Positions 1 through 9,458 of a DNA stretch of 64,000 nt are shown here, one piece after another. Position numbers and translations under genes: made by a program. Position 1 is the stretch's first letter. Each line of letters opens with the position of its first letter. The DNA is taken from NCBI RefSeq assembly GCF_003574475.2, contig NZ_QLIS02000001.1:682001-746000 (forward strand), read 5' to 3'. The notes below the pieces were generated by a model that had not been told where the DNA came from, did no database searches, and saw only the letters and a program-made list of their open reading frames with translations. The stretch is from Pseudofrancisella aestuarii (GTDB lineage Bacteria; Pseudomonadota; Gammaproteobacteria; Francisellales; Francisellaceae).

Positions 1-1
1 A

Positions 2-1210
2 TTGGCTGTAAATATTTTTTTGCTTTTTATGTCCTACTCACTTTTTGACTTTACAATAAGACTCTTTTTCTTTCAATTTATATTTTCGCTAAACTTTAAA
101 GAAAAAATTAAGATCTTAAAGGAGAATTTCTTTCTCCAAATAATAGTTATGTTATTTTTAATATTTTGTATCAGTAACACTTACAGTATGTATTACATTG
201 GTTTTCACAAAAGTTTTTTTGTAGCTTTTGCGTATATAATCACAATATGGAACACTTTTTATTTGTTATATAAAAACCCTATTTATATAAAACATCTTAT
301 AACAGCATTTATCTTTTCATCTGTTATATTAGCAACATTTACTATGATAATGTATTTCGTTTTAGGATACGATGGATCATATACATATATGACATCTCAT
401 ATTGTATATACCATTAAATATATAGTTGCTATAACTTGCTCTATATCATCTATAATTCTTATCAATCTTTTCATAAAAAGTAAAAATAAGTTTTTTATAT
501 TTTTGGCAATATATTTAATAGCTATTGAACTTTGTTTCAACCAAAGTAGAACTGGCTATGTACTTGAATTCATTCTGATTTCTTATTATGCATTTGCTTT
601 AATAAGAAGACATAATAGTTTTAAGACTGTAATTCTTATTGTAATTACATTTATTACAATTTTCAGCTCTATTTATACACTATCTCCACCTTTTAAAAAT
701 GGAATAGATTATGCGATATCAGATAGCATCAAGTTTTTTAAAAATACAAGTGATCAAGCCTCTGGATCATCAGGGATAAGGTTGAGTGTCTATTATGTCA
801 CAATAAAAATAATTGAAAATGATCCTTCTTTTCTTATTATGGGGTGTGGATTAAAACCTGTCCAAAAATGTGTAGAAGAGCAAACCAGTAAGATAAAAGA
901 TATGGATGAAAGTAAAACTTATATGTTTACTACTACTGAAAACCAATATATACAAGGTCTTTATCAATACGGACTACTTGGAATGATTATAGTTTTTACA
1001 CTGCTTCTTTCCGCTTTCATGCAGAAAAAAGAACTTCCAAAGACAATGTCTAAATCACTTGCTCTTATTATTATTGGATACAGTATAGTATTTATCTTTA
1101 ATAATTGGTTTGAGGTTCCAACATTAAAAGAAATTTTCTTTTTCATGATTACCATTATAATTTCTTCGAAATATATCAAAAAAGTTGATAAAAGCAATAA
1201 TCTAAGTTAA
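2..1210 (+). CDS. O-antigen ligase/polymerase (Wzy/WaaL) family membrane protein, probably 5'-truncated by window edge
   Basis: This is a polytopic inner-membrane protein of about 400 residues with many hydrophobic segments. It has one large polar loop at roughly residues 235-320, containing SGSSGIRLS and a downstream MGCGLKP turn. That layout is typical of the Wzy_C (O-antigen ligase/polymerase) family, whose members join or polymerise undecaprenyl-linked O-units on the periplasmic face. The frame is open from the first bases of the window. The apparent TTG start at position 2 may therefore be internal, with the true start lying upstream. The gene converges on the acetyltransferase gene and their ends overlap by 9 bp. 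The sequence does not decide between ligase (WaaL) and polymerase (Wzy), though location beside an rml operon fits either. Confidence 0.72.
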   Translation: MAVNIFLLFMSYSLFDFTIRLFFFQFIFSLNFKEKIKILKENFFLQIIVMLFLIFCISNTYSMYYIGFHKSFFVAFAYIITIWNTFYLLYKNPIYIKHLITAFIFSSVILATFTMIMYFVLGYDGSYTYMTSHIVYTIKYIVAITCSISSIILINLFIKSKNKFFIFLAIYLIAIELCFNQSRTGYVLEFILISYYAFALIRRHNSFKTVILIVITFITIFSSIYTLSPPFKNGIDYAISDSIKFFKNTSDQASGSSGIRLSVYYVTIKIIENDPSFLIMGCGLKPVQKCVEEQTSKIKDMDESKTYMFTTTENQYIQGLYQYGLLGMIIVFTLLLSAFMQKKELPKTMSKSLALIIIGYSIVFIFNNWFEVPTLKEIFFFMITIIISSKYIKKVDKSNNLS

Positions 1211-1849
1211 CTCCCTAATAATATCATTTATATTATCTTGATTAAGCTTTTTATAAAGTAGCTCAATATTCTCCAACAACTTTTCTTCTTTAATTTCATT
1301 TATAGAAATTTCATTTAATTTTGATATTATTTCTTCAGAGAATCTTTTCTTAACAATAGTTGCTGGATTACCAACAACTATTGAATACGGAGGAATATCT
1401 TTTGCAACAACTGATCCAGCACCAATAACACTACCTTTACCAATAGTAACTCCAGATAGAATCACAACATCTAAGCCTATCCATACATCATCTTCAATAA
1501 CTATTTGACCTTTTGTCCACGCTTCAGTCTTCTTTTTCTCTAGCATTACTTTAAAAGGATAGGTTGATAAGGTATCAAGGAAATGATTACCTCCTAAAAC
1601 AAACTTCACACCATCTGCTATTGAACAAAAAGACCCTATACTTAAAGACTCATCTTGATGTCCCCAGTGATATACAATTATACTACCATAGGAATAGTTT
1701 CCTATTTTCACTTTAGAAAGTATATTAAGATCATATTTTGGTATAGTTTCTATAGAAATAAAGTTATATCTGTTTTTATTCTTCCATTTTAACTTAAATT
1801 CTTTCTTCTTCTGCTTATCTTTCCATTTATTTACAATTTTTCTTATCAT
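1202..1849 (-). CDS. Hexapeptide-repeat (left-handed beta-helix) O-acetyltransferase, CatB/Vat-like
   Basis: The 215-residue protein shows the hexapeptide repeat signature, for example IEDDVWIGLDVVILSGVTIG followed by IGAGSVVAKDIP. It has the GNH motif near residue 90 that carries the catalytic histidine in xenobiotic (CatB/Vat) acetyltransferases. It ends with the usual VVGNPA turn and a short helical tail. Such enzymes transfer acetyl from acetyl-CoA to a hydroxyl group. Being the last gene of the rml operon (ATGA overlap with rmlB), it probably O-acetylates a sugar of the O-antigen rather than a drug. The N-terminal basic stretch of about 30 residues is outside the helix. The acceptor is inferred only from context. 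Confidence 0.75.
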   Translation of the reverse strand: MIRKIVNKWKDKQKKKEFKLKWKNKNRYNFISIETIPKYDLNILSKVKIGNYSYGSIIVYHWGHQDESLSIGSFCSIADGVKFVLGGNHFLDTLSTYPFKVMLEKKKTEAWTKGQIVIEDDVWIGLDVVILSGVTIGKGSVIGAGSVVAKDIPPYSIVVGNPATIVKKRFSEEIISKLNEISINEIKEEKLLENIELLYKKLNQDNINDIIRELT

Positions 1850-2847
1850 AAATAAAACTCTATAGTTTCTTTAAACATTTTCTCAAAATCTTGAGATGGT
1901 TTCCAGCCTAGTTCATTCTGGATTTTACTATTATCTATAGCATATCTCCAATCATGACCTTTCCTATCCTCAACAAATGTAATTAGTTTAGAATGTGGGG
2001 CATTCTCTGGTTTATATTCATCCATTAATCTACAAATAGTTTTTACCAAGGTTAAGTTGTCAACCTCATTAATACCACCTATATTATAAACCTCTCCTAC
2101 TACTCCTTTCTCAACAACTGTTTGAATGGCATCACAATGGTCTTCAACATATAACCAATCTCTAATATTTGAACCATCTCCATAGACTGGTATTGATCTT
2201 TGATTAATACAACTATTAATAACTACTGGAATCAATTTTTCAGGATGCTGGTATGGACCATAATTATTTGAACAGTTCGATATCGTCACAGGCAACTTAT
2301 ATGTATGTACATAAGCTCTAGCTATATGATCAGAACCTGCCTTTGAGGCTGAATATGGAGAATTTGGCTCATATGCTTTTGTTTCTGTAAAAGCTGGATC
2401 ATTTTTAGATAAAGTACCATAAACCTCATCTGTAGATACATGATGAAAGCGGCAGCTATTTCCATCTAGCTTTTTTTCATCTAACCAATATTTTTTTGCT
2501 TGATTTAAAAGATTAAAAGTCCCTATAACATTTGTTTCCAAGAATACTTTTGGATTAGCAATAGAATTATCTACATGAGACTCTGCTGCAAAATGTATTA
2601 TTGTATCAATATCATATTTCTTTAATGTTTCATATACCAAGGTTTCATCACAGATATCCCCTTTCACAAAAATATGATTATATTCATTACTTAAGTTTTT
2701 AAGATTTTCAAGATTCCCTGCATAAGTTAATTTATCATAAGAAATTATTTTCACATCACTATATCTAGACAGCATCATACGAACATAGTTGCTTCCAATA
2801 AATCCAGCAGCACCTGTTACTAATATATTTTTTGCTTTATAACTCAT
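1846..2847 (-). CDS. rmlB: dTDP-glucose 4,6-dehydratase
   Basis: This enzyme converts dTDP-glucose to dTDP-4-keto-6-deoxyglucose, step 2 of dTDP-L-rhamnose synthesis. The 333 residues match the family length. The N-terminal Rossmann motif GAAGFIGSN binds NAD. STDEVYG supplies the Thr-Asp-Glu catalytic residues, and YSASK is the YxxxK of extended short-chain dehydrogenases. The motif RDWLYVEDHC is also characteristic. It lies 4 bp downstream of rmlD and overlaps the following acetyltransferase by an ATGA junction, so it belongs to the rmlA-C-D-B operon read on the minus strand. Confidence 0.95.
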   Translation of the reverse strand: MSYKAKNILVTGAAGFIGSNYVRMMLSRYSDVKIISYDKLTYAGNLENLKNLSNEYNHIFVKGDICDETLVYETLKKYDIDTIIHFAAESHVDNSIANPKVFLETNVIGTFNLLNQAKKYWLDEKKLDGNSCRFHHVSTDEVYGTLSKNDPAFTETKAYEPNSPYSASKAGSDHIARAYVHTYKLPVTISNCSNNYGPYQHPEKLIPVVINSCINQRSIPVYGDGSNIRDWLYVEDHCDAIQTVVEKGVVGEVYNIGGINEVDNLTLVKTICRLMDEYKPENAPHSKLITFVEDRKGHDWRYAIDNSKIQNELGWKPSQDFEKMFKETIEFYL

Positions 2848-2851
2848 AATA

Positions 2852-3724
2852 TTATCCTTCTAAAATATCAAAAACTCGATTAACCTCATCAGACCATAAT
2901 TGCTGTTTAATACCAAAATTCAGCTTTATCTTATTTACATCTAAAGCTGAATTTTGTGGTCTTTGAGCTTTTGTTTTAAATTCTTTTGCTAATATTGGCT
3001 GTATTTCTTTTGTTTTTGCTTGTTTATTTTTACTAATAATAAAGCTCGCAAATTGATGCCATGTTGTCATTGGGAAATCTGTATAGTTATATATACCCCA
3101 AGCATCAAAGTTTGGATTTTTCTCTATAAAATGACAAATATCTAACATGACTTGAGCAATAGAGTTTGCCGAAGTTGGTGCACCATATTGATCAGATATC
3201 ACAGTCAACTTTTCATGAGAATTTGATAATTTAAGCATTGTCTTAACAAAGTTATTGCCATGCTCACTAAACACCCAACTAACTCGTAAGATTATATTCT
3301 TATACCAGTTTTCTTGAAGTTGCTTTTCACCATCTAACTTAGATGCTCCATAAACATTTATCGGATTTGTAATATCATCTTCTGCATACATACCTGCTTT
3401 TGAGCCATCAAATACATAGTCTGTAGATATATGGATAAAAGGTATATTTTTAGCTTTACACTCCGTGGCTAACCAACCGACAGCTTCACTATTTACTATA
3501 TTAGCAAGTTCTACTTCATCTTCAGCTAATTCAACATTTGTATATGCCGTTGCATTTAATACAAAGTCAACTTCTAAGTTTGAGAAATAGCTTTTTATAT
3601 TTTGTTTATTTGAAATATCAAGGTCTTGTCTTGATGTTGCTATATATTTAATATTATTTTGCTGACACAAAGCAACTAGGCTTTTACCAACTTGGCCATT
3701 AGCTCCAATTATTAGAACTTTCAT
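2852..3724 (-). CDS. rmlD: dTDP-4-dehydrorhamnose reductase
   Basis: This is the final enzyme of dTDP-L-rhamnose synthesis, reducing the 4-keto group with NAD(P)H. The 290-residue protein has the N-terminal GANGQVGKS nucleotide loop, the STDYVFDG block of RmlD proteins, and YGASK carrying the catalytic Tyr and Lys. It begins immediately after the rmlC stop codon, with no gap. The tight packing with rmlC and rmlB indicates co-transcription and balanced supply of the nucleotide sugar. Confidence 0.94.
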   Translation of the reverse strand: MKVLIIGANGQVGKSLVALCQQNNIKYIATSRQDLDISNKQNIKSYFSNLEVDFVLNATAYTNVELAEDEVELANIVNSEAVGWLATECKAKNIPFIHISTDYVFDGSKAGMYAEDDITNPINVYGASKLDGEKQLQENWYKNIILRVSWVFSEHGNNFVKTMLKLSNSHEKLTVISDQYGAPTSANSIAQVMLDICHFIEKNPNFDAWGIYNYTDFPMTTWHQFASFIISKNKQAKTKEIQPILAKEFKTKAQRPQNSALDVNKIKLNFGIKQQLWSDEVNRVFDILEG

Positions 3725-4291
3725 TTAAAAGTCACCATATTTTGGCAATAAGTCAAAAGCCTTTTTAAACGTTTTAGCTAAATTTATATCTTTGTCAGAA
3801 ATTGTTAGATTTTCCTTAATAGGCCAAGCTATATCTAAATCAACATCATCCCATTTTATGCAAAGCTCTGCTTTTGGATTATAATAATCTGTACATTTAT
3901 AAATAAAATCAACACTTTCACTCAACACTAAAAAACCATGGGCAAATCCTGGTGGCACCCACAATTGTCTTCTATTTTCTGCTGACAATAATACGCCAAC
4001 ACTTTTACCAAATGTAGGTGAACCTACGCGAATATCTACAGCAACGTCGAAAACTTCACCATCTAATACAGATACAAGCTTGCCTTGTGTATTTTCTGTT
4101 TGATGATGAAGACCCCTTAATACATTCTTTCTTGATCGAGAAAAATTATCTTGGACAAATCTTAATTTAGTACCAATAGCTTCTTGAAATTTTTTTTCAG
4201 AGAAACTCTCATAGAAAAAGCCTCTAGAATCACCAAATATTTGTGGCTCAATAATTTTTACATCATCTATCTCTGTATTAATTACCTTCAT
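3725..4291 (-). CDS. rmlC: dTDP-4-dehydrorhamnose 3,5-epimerase
   Basis: This cupin-fold enzyme epimerises C3 and C5 of dTDP-4-keto-6-deoxyglucose. In 188 residues it keeps the family blocks: [10 protein letters not shown], then LRGLHHQ with the active-site histidine, then PPGFAHGF, and finally the YKCTDYY region. Its start overlaps the end of rmlA by 14 bp, which suggests translational coupling inside the rmlACDB operon. Length and motifs are those of a normal intact enzyme. Confidence 0.94.
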   Translation of the reverse strand: MKVINTEIDDVKIIEPQIFGDSRGFFYESFSEKKFQEAIGTKLRFVQDNFSRSRKNVLRGLHHQTENTQGKLVSVLDGEVFDVAVDIRVGSPTFGKSVGVLLSAENRRQLWVPPGFAHGFLVLSESVDFIYKCTDYYNPKAELCIKWDDVDLDIAWPIKENLTISDKDINLAKTFKKAFDLLPKYGDF

Positions 4292-5162
4292 TTTTAATCA
4301 AATCCTTCAAATATTTTCCATATTCTGTTTTTGATAATTTTTCAGCCTGTTCTAAAACCTGCTTATCACTTATAAAACCTTTGCGCCACGCGACCTCTTC
4401 AAGACAAGCAATCTTTAATCCTTGTCTTTTCTCTATAGTTGCCACATATTCTGATGCTTCCATTAATGAGTCATGAGTCCCTGCATCTAACCATGCAAAA
4501 CCACGCCCTAAAAGCTCAACATTTAAACCATTTTCTTTTAAATACATTTCGTTAAGTGTCGTTATCTCAAGCTCACCTCTAGCGGAAGGTTTTACTTGCT
4601 TTGCTTTTTTAACAACCGTTTTATCATAAAAATATAAACCTGTAATTGCATAATGCGATTTTGGATTTTGTGGTTTCTCTTCAACTGATATCACTTGCTT
4701 ATTCTCATCAAACTCAACAATACCATAACGATGTGGATCATTAACATAATAACCAAACACGCACGCCCCACCATTATTATCACATTGCTCCCTCGCCCTT
4801 GTTAACATATTTGTCATACCTTGACCATAATAAATATTATCACCCAAAATAAGACATGCAGAATCACCATCTAAGAAATCCTCTCCTAGAAGAAATGCTT
4901 GAGCCAGCCCATCTGGTGAGGGCTGAACCTTATAGCTCAATTCTATACCAAACTGAGAACCATCACCTAAAAGCTGCTTAATAAGCGGAATGTCTCTATC
5001 TGTAGAAATAACTAATATTTCTCTAATACCTGCTAACATAAGTATAGATAATGGATAATATAATAACGGTTTATCATAAACAGGAAGAAGCTGTTTACTG
5101 ACACCTAAGGTTAATGGATATAAACGAGTGCCACTACCACCTGCCAATATTATTCCTTTCAT
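4278..5162 (-). CDS. rmlA: Glucose-1-phosphate thymidylyltransferase
   Basis: This is the first enzyme of the dTDP-L-rhamnose pathway, making dTDP-glucose from dTTP and glucose-1-phosphate. The 294 residues start with the nucleotidyltransferase loop [13 protein letters not shown]. They also contain [10 protein letters not shown] (catalytic Lys), LGDNIYYG and [10 protein letters not shown], all typical of RmlA/RfbA. It is the promoter-proximal gene of the minus-strand operon. The 103 bp between it and the divergent glycosyltransferase must hold both promoters, but I could not single out convincing hexamers there. Confidence 0.95.
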   Translation of the reverse strand: MKGIILAGGSGTRLYPLTLGVSKQLLPVYDKPLLYYPLSILMLAGIREILVISTDRDIPLIKQLLGDGSQFGIELSYKVQPSPDGLAQAFLLGEDFLDGDSACLILGDNIYYGQGMTNMLTRAREQCDNNGGACVFGYYVNDPHRYGIVEFDENKQVISVEEKPQNPKSHYAITGLYFYDKTVVKKAKQVKPSARGELEITTLNEMYLKENGLNVELLGRGFAWLDAGTHDSLMEASEYVATIEKRQGLKIACLEEVAWRKGFISDKQVLEQAEKLSKTEYGKYLKDLIKNEGN

Positions 5163-5265
5163 AAGTAATTACAAACCTTTCAAAGTTGCTCTTTAATAAG
5201 AATATCAAAAAAGCATAAAATACTCTAAAATTATAAATAATTATGTTATTAATTTTTTTCTACCT

Positions 5266-6126
5266 ATGATACAAAAAATTTCTGTGCCTGTAATATGTTA
5301 CAACTCTTCTGACACAATCTTAGATACTTTAAATAGTATTTTAACTCAAGATTATGATCCCCAAAATATAGAACTTATTATTTCTGATGACTGTTCTACT
5401 GATGATACTACTAATATTATAAATGAGTGGTTAACCCAAAATAATGAAGCTTTTGATAGTGTTAATTTTATTAAAAGAGAAAAAAATTTAGGTATTGTCA
5501 AAAATATGGATGATGCTTATAGAAACTGTAAATATGATTGGATAAAATTTATCGCTGGGGATGATATTCTCTTAGAAAATTGTATATCAACTTACGTTTC
5601 ACACATATCTGATAATGTTGATATAATCGCAAGCCAAGCACTTATTGTAGATAAGGATGGAATCTTCTTAAATGAAACTCTTCCTTCTATAGAAAATATA
5701 GAAAAATTTAATGAAATGTCTTCAAAAGAACAAATCATCCAAATCTTAAAAAAATACTTTATCATTTCTCCAACCTTTTTTATTTCAAAAAGAACACTAG
5801 AAGAAATAAACTTTTTTTCTTTTAATAAACGTCGTTATCTTGAAGATGTTCCATTTTTAATAGAAGCTCTGCTAAAAAATAAAAAATTAAAAATTATTGA
5901 AACACCATTAATAAAGCATAGAAGAGGAGGTTTAAGCTCAGCAAAAAAACCAAAATCATTCTATAAAACAAGACGATTTGATTATGAAAAAGAAATACGT
6001 TCAGTTTTTTCAGAATATATATTTAGAAAAAACATACCATTTAAAGCTCGAGTTATTTGTTTTAAAAAATATCTAAATATATCTAAAAGATTATTTTTCC
6101 AGTTCATAAAATATTATTTACCATAG
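5266..6126 (+). CDS. Family 2 (GT-A) glycosyltransferase
   Basis: The 286-residue protein has the GT2 fold at its N-terminus: a VPVICYNSSD strand-loop, then ISDDCSTDDT with the nucleotide-binding Asp, and IAGDDILL as the DxD-like metal site. The C-terminal third is rich in lysine and aromatic residues, with no clear transmembrane span, so it is probably a peripheral enzyme on the cytoplasmic face. Its position opposite the rml operon suggests a role in assembling the rhamnose-containing glycan, perhaps as a rhamnosyltransferase. Donor and acceptor cannot be read from the sequence. The gene has no strong Shine-Dalgarno. Confidence 0.82.
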   Translation: MIQKISVPVICYNSSDTILDTLNSILTQDYDPQNIELIISDDCSTDDTTNIINEWLTQNNEAFDSVNFIKREKNLGIVKNMDDAYRNCKYDWIKFIAGDDILLENCISTYVSHISDNVDIIASQALIVDKDGIFLNETLPSIENIEKFNEMSSKEQIIQILKKYFIISPTFFISKRTLEEINFFSFNKRRYLEDVPFLIEALLKNKKLKIIETPLIKHRRGGLSSAKKPKSFYKTRRFDYEKEIRSVFSEYIFRKNIPFKARVICFKKYLNISKRLFFQFIKYYLP

Positions 6127-6171
6127 TTTTTACTATATAATCCTATCACTATAACATCACATATATTTTTG

Positions 6172-6783
6172 ATGTATCAAAAGATCAATACTTCTTTAAA
6201 TCCTTTTTATGAAAGAATCATCTCTGAATACTTAAATAATGGGTATTCGATTGTTGAAAACTGGCTAGAAAATGATGAAACAGATTTGTTAAGAAAAGAA
6301 CTAGCCACCTTAAATAAAGAAGATAAATTCAGAAAATCTGCAGTAGGTAATAGACTCTCTGAAACTATAGAGAAGAGCATCAGAGGAGACTTTATCTTTT
6401 GGTTAGATGAAACTAAATATGCCAATGCTTTTTTTCTTAAAACAAATGATTTTGTTAATTATTTAAACAAAACATGCTTTGCTGGAATTATTTCAAAAGA
6501 GTTTCATTACGCTATCTATCCTACAGGAACTTTTTATAAAAAACATATAGATACTTTCCAAAATGATGATCGAAGAGTTATATCTATTGTTTGTTATTTA
6601 AATAAAAACTGGACAATAAATAATGGTGGCGAACTTAAACTTTATTTAAAGGATGGAACTAAAGAAATTTCTCCTACCAATGGAAAAATAATTATATTTG
6701 ATAGTAAAACAATAGAACATGAAGTTCTTCCCGTATTATCCGGTAAGCGCTTAAGCATTACAGGATGGTTAAAAACAAGTTAA
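6172..6783 (+). CDS. 2-oxoglutarate/Fe(II)-dependent oxygenase-like protein (prolyl 4-hydroxylase-type fold)
   Basis: The C-terminal half carries the marks of the P4H/2OG-Fe(II) family. These are KKHIDTF (HxD metal ligands), a second histidine in IEHEVLPV, and an arginine in GKRLSITGW that would bind 2-oxoglutarate. A GGELKLY strand lies between them. The start is ambiguous: TTG at 6169 is followed directly by ATG at 6172, and I prefer the ATG (203 aa). It lies 45 bp after a glycosyltransferase gene and converges on the GNAT gene with a 4-bp overlap. The substrate could be a protein, a small molecule or a sugar. Confidence 0.72.
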   Translation: MYQKINTSLNPFYERIISEYLNNGYSIVENWLENDETDLLRKELATLNKEDKFRKSAVGNRLSETIEKSIRGDFIFWLDETKYANAFFLKTNDFVNYLNKTCFAGIISKEFHYAIYPTGTFYKKHIDTFQNDDRRVISIVCYLNKNWTINNGGELKLYLKDGTKEISPTNGKIIIFDSKTIEHEVLPVLSGKRLSITGWLKTS

Positions 6784-7292
6784 AATACTTTACTAAATTC
6801 TTCTGCGTATTTAACTGTTTTATTTTCTAATACCTCTAGCTTATTTGTTATATCAAATACCATAAATACTTCTGCAGGAACATCATATTCACTTAGTATT
6901 TTATACTCCTCTGTAGAGTGAAAGCCAAATTTTGGATAATAGTTATGATGACCTAATACAAAAATAGCATCTATTTTATATTCCATAGCCAATTGAATAG
7001 CCGATTTGACTAATCTTGTTCCTATTCCTTTATGTTGATACTCTGGCAAAACTGCCATAGGTCCAAGTCCAAATATTTTTATATTATCAACATCATCACA
7101 TGACATTTCTGAAAGAATTATATGACCAACCACTCTTCCTTCTAACTCTGCCACTAATGAGATAACTCCATGATGCCTAGAATGTAGTAGCCTAACTAAC
7201 TTTACTTCATCATCACTATCAAAAGCTTGACCAATCACGCCATATATTTCTTCCTGATCTTTAAGCTGTTCTTTTCTTATCATAATATTCAT
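6780..7292 (-). CDS. GNAT family N-acetyltransferase (YhbS-like)
   Basis: The 170-residue protein has the GNAT acetyl-CoA loop in the form YQHKGIGTRLV (Q/RxxGxG/A), preceded by a FGLGPMAVLP strand. After the loop comes the GHHNYYPKFGF block seen in the YhbS subgroup. The fold is complete and of normal size. It is followed by the zinc-finger gene's neighbourhood on the same strand, 7 bp away. The acetyl acceptor is unknown. Confidence 0.8.
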   Translation of the reverse strand: MNIMIRKEQLKDQEEIYGVIGQAFDSDDEVKLVRLLHSRHHGVISLVAELEGRVVGHIILSEMSCDDVDNIKIFGLGPMAVLPEYQHKGIGTRLVKSAIQLAMEYKIDAIFVLGHHNYYPKFGFHSTEEYKILSEYDVPAEVFMVFDITNKLEVLENKTVKYAEEFSKVF

Positions 7293-7299
7293 AGCTCAA

Positions 7300-8016
7300 T
7301 CACTCTTTAATAACCAAGTCTCTAGTTGAACGTACTTCAATATTTACATGTTCTCCACTAACTTTTATTTTACCAAATACTGCAAATTTGGCTCTAATAC
7401 CACCATTATATTTTAAATATTTTGCTTTTTGTGGTGCTAAAAAAATAGAGAATCTCGAGTCTTTATTTATTTTAAAAACTATTTTCTTACTATCTTCAAT
7501 ATCAGATATAGAAATACCCGCCGTACCGTATACAACAACATATTTATTTTTTATCTCTTCTAAATATGATCCTAACTCTTCTGCGTTGATAGATTGAATA
7601 TTCTGTTTTTTATATTCTCTTATCCTTTTCTCTGCCAAAAACTGTCTTTTCTTAGGCATCAAATCTAAGATATTTTCATAATTCAGATCACCATCATTCT
7701 CTAGTTTTGATAGTAGATTTATAGACCTTTCTAAATTAGAATTCACAAGAAAATTTAGTTTACTCATATCTTTTTTTGATTCACTATCAAGGAGGCTCTT
7801 TATAACATCTTCTTTTATGGCTTGCTCAAAATAAGGGCACAGCTCATCATGCTCCCCCTCTCCATCTACAAACATAAAATATGGATTAGAATTAGCTTTT
7901 CGAACTAATTTAACCTTAGCTTTTCCACAGTCCGGACAATAAACATTATTAAAATGTAATTTACTATCATAATCAGATATACTTATAAAACCTTTTTTAT
8001 ATCTTGCGATCTTCAA
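7300..8016 (-). CDS. Uncharacterised protein with a putative N-terminal CxxC...HxxxC zinc site
   Basis: I do not recognise the family of this 238-residue soluble protein. Near the N-terminus it has CPDCG (Cys27, Cys30), then His56 and Cys60, a plausible zinc-binding set. The rest is a charged helical middle (about residues 70-150) and a beta-rich C-terminal third. The start is TTG at 8016: an in-frame stop lies just upstream, and an AAGGAA ribosome site sits 6-7 bases before it. It follows trmB by 9 bp on the same strand and is probably cotranscribed. A nucleic-acid role is possible, but I see no evidence for one. Confidence 0.6.
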   Translation of the reverse strand: MKIARYKKGFISISDYDSKLHFNNVYCPDCGKAKVKLVRKANSNPYFMFVDGEGEHDELCPYFEQAIKEDVIKSLLDSESKKDMSKLNFLVNSNLERSINLLSKLENDGDLNYENILDLMPKKRQFLAEKRIREYKKQNIQSINAEELGSYLEEIKNKYVVVYGTAGISISDIEDSKKIVFKINKDSRFSIFLAPQKAKYLKYNGGIRAKFAVFGKIKVSGEHVNIEVRSTRDLVIKE

Positions 8017-8025
8017 AATATTTCC

Positions 8026-8715
8026 TTAAATTCTTTTAAATAAAATATCCGATATAGGATGTTCTAAGTTTTGACCTCTTTTCTCAAACTTTGTCAAAGG
8101 ACGCCACTCAGGTCTTGGTGCAAATCCTTCATACATATTTTCAAAGCTTTCATCTGCTTCTAAAAGTTTTAATACCTCTTTTGCATATGGTAGCCAGTCA
8201 CTTGCGAAATGTAAGACTCCCCCTACTTTTATTTTAGACGCAAATAATTCTAGATTCACTTTATTCACAAGCCTTCTTTTATTATGTTTAGTCTTATGCC
8301 ATGGGTCAGGGAAATATATCTGTATTCCTGATAAACTGCCATCTTTTAAATTGTTTTTAAATACCTCTATAGCATCATGATTCATAATCAACAGATTCGA
8401 AATTTTATTCTCTTCAATTTCATGAATAATATTACCTACACCAGCCTTATGAACCTCTATCCCAAAATAATTTTTGCTAGGGCTTTCTAAAGCCATTTGT
8501 ACAAGGCTGAATCCCATACCAAAACCAATCTCTAGAATAACATCATTATCATTATTGAAGATTTTTTTAAAATTAATTTTATTATTTGCATCATAAAGAA
8601 GCATATACTTCTCAGAAAAGTTATCTAGGGCGCTTTGCTGCTTTTTAGTAACTCTTCCAGTTCTTCTAACAAAGCTTTTAACCTGCCTCAAATTCTCTTG
8701 CTTTTGCTCAGACAT
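8026..8715 (-). CDS. trmB: tRNA (guanine-N7)-methyltransferase
   Basis: TrmB uses S-adenosylmethionine to make m7G46 in the tRNA variable loop. The 229 residues contain the SAM-binding EIGFGMG loop, the following [10 protein letters not shown], and the diagnostic [13 protein letters not shown] block. The C-terminus carries the TKFEKRG motif typical of TrmB. Its N-terminal 30 residues are basic and likely touch tRNA. It is the first gene of a pair with the zinc-finger protein, diverging from the LysE gene. Confidence 0.94.
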   Translation of the reverse strand: MSEQKQENLRQVKSFVRRTGRVTKKQQSALDNFSEKYMLLYDANNKINFKKIFNNDNDVILEIGFGMGFSLVQMALESPSKNYFGIEVHKAGVGNIIHEIEENKISNLLIMNHDAIEVFKNNLKDGSLSGIQIYFPDPWHKTKHNKRRLVNKVNLELFASKIKVGGVLHFASDWLPYAKEVLKLLEADESFENMYEGFAPRPEWRPLTKFEKRGQNLEHPISDILFKRI

Positions 8716-8812
8716 TTATATACATTGAGTACCTAATCTTAATGCTAATATTTTATAGTAATTTCGAACGAGGCTACAGTATAAATATAAAAAATCTGGA
8801 GGGACAAATATA

Positions 8813-9454
8813 ATGCTAATTTTTCTATCAATCATAGTTTTGCATATAAGCTGTCTAATACTACCTGGGCCGGATTTTTTTGTAACTATTAGCAACTCAA
8901 TTAAATATGGATATCGCCATGGCACCATTACTGCTTTAGGCATTGGTCTAGGAATTTTATTAAACAGCTTTATCACTTATTGGCTTGGTTCATTTTTACA
9001 ACACCAACAACCATGGTTATTTAAAATAATAATCTTAATTGGTGTAAGTTACTTAATATATATTGCGATAAATCTTTTCAAAAATGTATTTTCAAAAGAT
9101 GATTCTAGCTCAAATTCTAAAACCCATGTAAATAATCTTCAAAACCTTAACAACATTACTAAGAAAAAAGTATTTTTAATGGGAGCATTTACAAATCTTG
9201 CGAACGTCAAAGCTATTATATTTTTTAGCTCAATGCTAAGCTTAGTTGAAGAGCTTTCAAACACTGGAATTTTAGCAATCTGGCTAATGATAGCTTTAAT
9301 AACTGTACTATGGTTTATGATAGTAGCTATATTTTTTGGAAATGATAAGTTAAGAGGTACCTTCTTTAAGCAGCTTAAAAAAATTGAATTTGTTTCTGGA
9401 TGTTTTATTTCTATTTTTTCGATAATTATTTTAATTGAATTATTTATATCTTAA
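8813..9454 (+). CDS. LysE/RhtB-family amino-acid exporter
   Basis: The 213-residue protein has about six hydrophobic spans. It shows the LysE/RhtB hallmarks PGPDFFVTISNS near residue 20 and GIGLGILL in the next helix. Members export amino acids or related metabolites across the inner membrane. A strong ribosome site (CTGGAGGG) precedes the ATG at 8813. The polar loop around residues 100-125 is rich in Ser and Asn. It converges on nadK with only 4 bp between stops. The exported substrate cannot be assigned. Confidence 0.85.
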   Translation: MLIFLSIIVLHISCLILPGPDFFVTISNSIKYGYRHGTITALGIGLGILLNSFITYWLGSFLQHQQPWLFKIIILIGVSYLIYIAINLFKNVFSKDDSSSNSKTHVNNLQNLNNITKKKVFLMGAFTNLANVKAIIFFSSMLSLVEELSNTGILAIWLMIALITVLWFMIVAIFFGNDKLRGTFFKQLKKIEFVSGCFISIFSIIILIELFIS

Positions 9455-9458
9455 CCAA

